Source: a virus. From it: 27,480 nucleotides of DNA. Positions 26,457 to 27,480 of the stretch are shown here, one piece after another (within the stretch, counting starts at the first letter, position 1; each line of letters starts with the position of its first letter). The translations under genes and the position numbers were made by a program. The stretch is from positions 1 through 27,480 of IMG/VR virus record IMGVR_UViG_3300027714_000095; one strand, written 5' to 3'. The notes below the pieces were generated by a model. It was given only the letters and a program-made list of their open reading frames with translations, made no database searches and was not told the DNA's origin.

Positions 26457-27185
26457 CTATTTACCTTTTTGCTGATAATTAATGTGTTTGCTCTTTAACA
26501 CAGCAATTGTCGCTGGTGTGATTGGTGCAGGTGGCCCTGATGGTCCTACTCCTGTTGGGTGAAAATGGTTTTTGTAATCATCTAACAATTCGTCTAACCA
26601 TGCTTCTAAAGAAACTCCTCTAACTACAGGTTCTGATTCATCAGCACCGTCTTCTCCAGTATTACTTAAAAATATATTTCCAGAATCTAGAAAGATTTTA
26701 GAGTCAGTTGATATTTTTATATGTCCTTCTTCGTCGATTTGAATGATTGGTCTTTCTTTAGCTCCTGATCCTCTAGAAATTACTAATCCGTCTTCCGGAG
26801 ATGAATATATTCTTATGTTTCTTTCAGCATCATATACTAATGAAACTACATTATGTGCTTCAGCCGAAGGATCTAAAATATCTTCTTTAAGTTCTTTATT
26901 TTGATTGATTTGAAACCAGTATTCTGGGTGATAGATATTACCATTATCGAAACGAATTGCTACTATGTCTCCGACTCTTGGTATTGAATGAGCCCCTGCA
27001 TTGTCGCGATTCATCGGGGTTGCCCATGGTAGAGCATCTTCCGTTAATTTATCAAACTTACCGTATACCTTAACCTTACATCTTCCTAATTTAGCAGGGT
27101 CTTCATTAGATACAACCTCTCCTAACCAATGGGTTTCCCTAAGGTTATCAGATTCTAGTTCTTTATTTTTATTTTTATTAATCAT
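26457..27185 (-). CDS. Baseplate hub protein, gp5-like OB-fold, no lysozyme domain (242 aa)
   Basis: The segment at about 18-95 (THWLGEVVSNEDPAKLGRCK, then LPWATPM and IPRVGDIVAIRFDNGNIYHP) is the OB-fold of gp5/gpV/VgrG-type spike hubs, which cap the tail tube at the centre of the baseplate. Residues 110-175 are short beta strands as in a spike stem (IIQIDEEGHIKISTDSKIFL). The end has a NHFHPTGVGPSGPPAPI motif (206-222) typical of phage hub and spike proteins. At 242 aa it is far shorter than T4 gp5 (575 aa), and no lysozyme domain is present. Its start overlaps the end of the preceding gene by 8 bp (ATGATTAA), indicating coupling. Confidence 0.85.
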   Translation of the reverse strand: MINKNKNKELESDNLRETHWLGEVVSNEDPAKLGRCKVKVYGKFDKLTEDALPWATPMNRDNAGAHSIPRVGDIVAIRFDNGNIYHPEYWFQINQNKELKEDILDPSAEAHNVVSLVYDAERNIRIYSSPEDGLVISRGSGAKERPIIQIDEEGHIKISTDSKIFLDSGNIFLSNTGEDGADESEPVVRGVSLEAWLDELLDDYKNHFHPTGVGPSGPPAPITPATIAVLKSKHINYQQKGK

Positions 27186-27480
27186 GTACGTTACCTAAAG
27201 ATCGTGCAGCTGCACTATTTAATACATCTCCTAGCGTATCACCTGGTCTTATAAGCCCGCCGTGTACGTTTTCAGTTATAGCAGCACTTACGTTTTCAGA
27301 TTGATTTGGTAAAGTTGCTGCTTCATCAACTCCATTAACAAAATCCTTATATGCGTTCTGAACCGCAGCGTTTAATCTACCTACTGTCGCATTCTTCGCC
27401 ATTTGTGTAAGTTCTCCTACTTTATTATTAGCCATAGTTTTAAGATCAGTAACTGCTCTATCCGCAAATTGCTTTCCTGC
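27178..27480 (-). CDS. C-terminal part of an unidentified phage protein (partial)
   Basis: The frame is open from the right edge to a TAA at 27178: 100 codons. An ATG exists at 27435, but the frame stays open for all 15 codons upstream of it (AGKQFADRAVTDLKT), and no Shine-Dalgarno precedes it, so the true start is more likely outside the window. The visible part is Ala/Asn-rich and mostly helical (VGRLNAAVQNAYKDFVNGVD), ending IRPGDTLGDVLNSAAARSLG. No family is recognised. It overlaps the hub gene by 8 bp, so it is probably a tail protein co-expressed with the hub. Confidence 0.65.
   Translation of the reverse strand, partial: AGKQFADRAVTDLKTMANNKVGELTQMAKNATVGRLNAAVQNAYKDFVNGVDEAATLPNQSENVSAAITENVHGGLIRPGDTLGDVLNSAAARSLGNVHD

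Noticed and set aside
27178-27435. An 85-aa complete gene starting at the ATG at 27435
   Set aside because: The frame remains open to the window edge and no ribosome site precedes this ATG, so I annotated it as the tail end of a longer gene.

Overview
The window is a late structural module of a T4-like contractile-tailed phage (myovirus). All 16 supported genes lie on the minus strand and run from right to left with almost no spacing: gaps are 1-115 bp, and several stop and start codons overlap. The DNA is AT-rich. There are no tRNAs, rRNAs, integrase, transposase, CRISPR array or host genes. No stretch over 300 bases lacks a gene.

The likely host is a member of the Bacteroidota, with moderate confidence. 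Start codons mostly follow A/T-rich leaders without Shine-Dalgarno sequences. The phage-encoded S1 protein carries an N-terminal FDWD motif resembling the one I recall from Bacteroidota S1. PKD-like modules and 'NAGW...RYW.G' modules, common in surface proteins of that phylum, decorate the tail. The host call rests on pattern recognition only.

Layout in the direction of transcription: (1) a partial gene entering from the right edge; (2) a baseplate hub OB-fold protein like T4 gp5 but without a lysozyme domain; (3) an unrecognised 565-aa protein with an Ig-like insert; (4) a four-domain homologue of ribosomal protein S1, with a candidate promoter in front and a clear intrinsic terminator behind; (5) an amidoligase-like protein with a pentapeptide/beta-helix tail; (6) an unrecognised 276-aa structural protein; (7) baseplate wedge proteins gp25 and gp6; (8) a small coupled 90-aa protein; (9) a 1064-aa gp7-like wedge protein carrying an apparent ricin-type beta-trefoil and two PKD-like domains; (10) a 185-aa fibre-like protein; (11) three large unrecognised structural proteins of 652, 1227 and 1484 aa; (12) two tandem collagen-like tail fibres, the second running off the left edge.

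The genes should work together as follows. The hub, gp25, gp6 and the gp7-like protein build the baseplate. The large proteins after gp7 sit where T4 carries gp8-gp12 and probably form the outer baseplate and fibre attachments. The collagen-like fibres and the beta-trefoil are candidates for contact with the cell surface. S1 and the amidoligase are the two non-structural cargo genes. They sit back to back around the only intrinsic terminator seen, each behind a T4-late-like promoter motif (TATATAnnCTA and variants). The S1 homologue, in a phage whose start sites lack Shine-Dalgarno sequences, is the most interesting lead.
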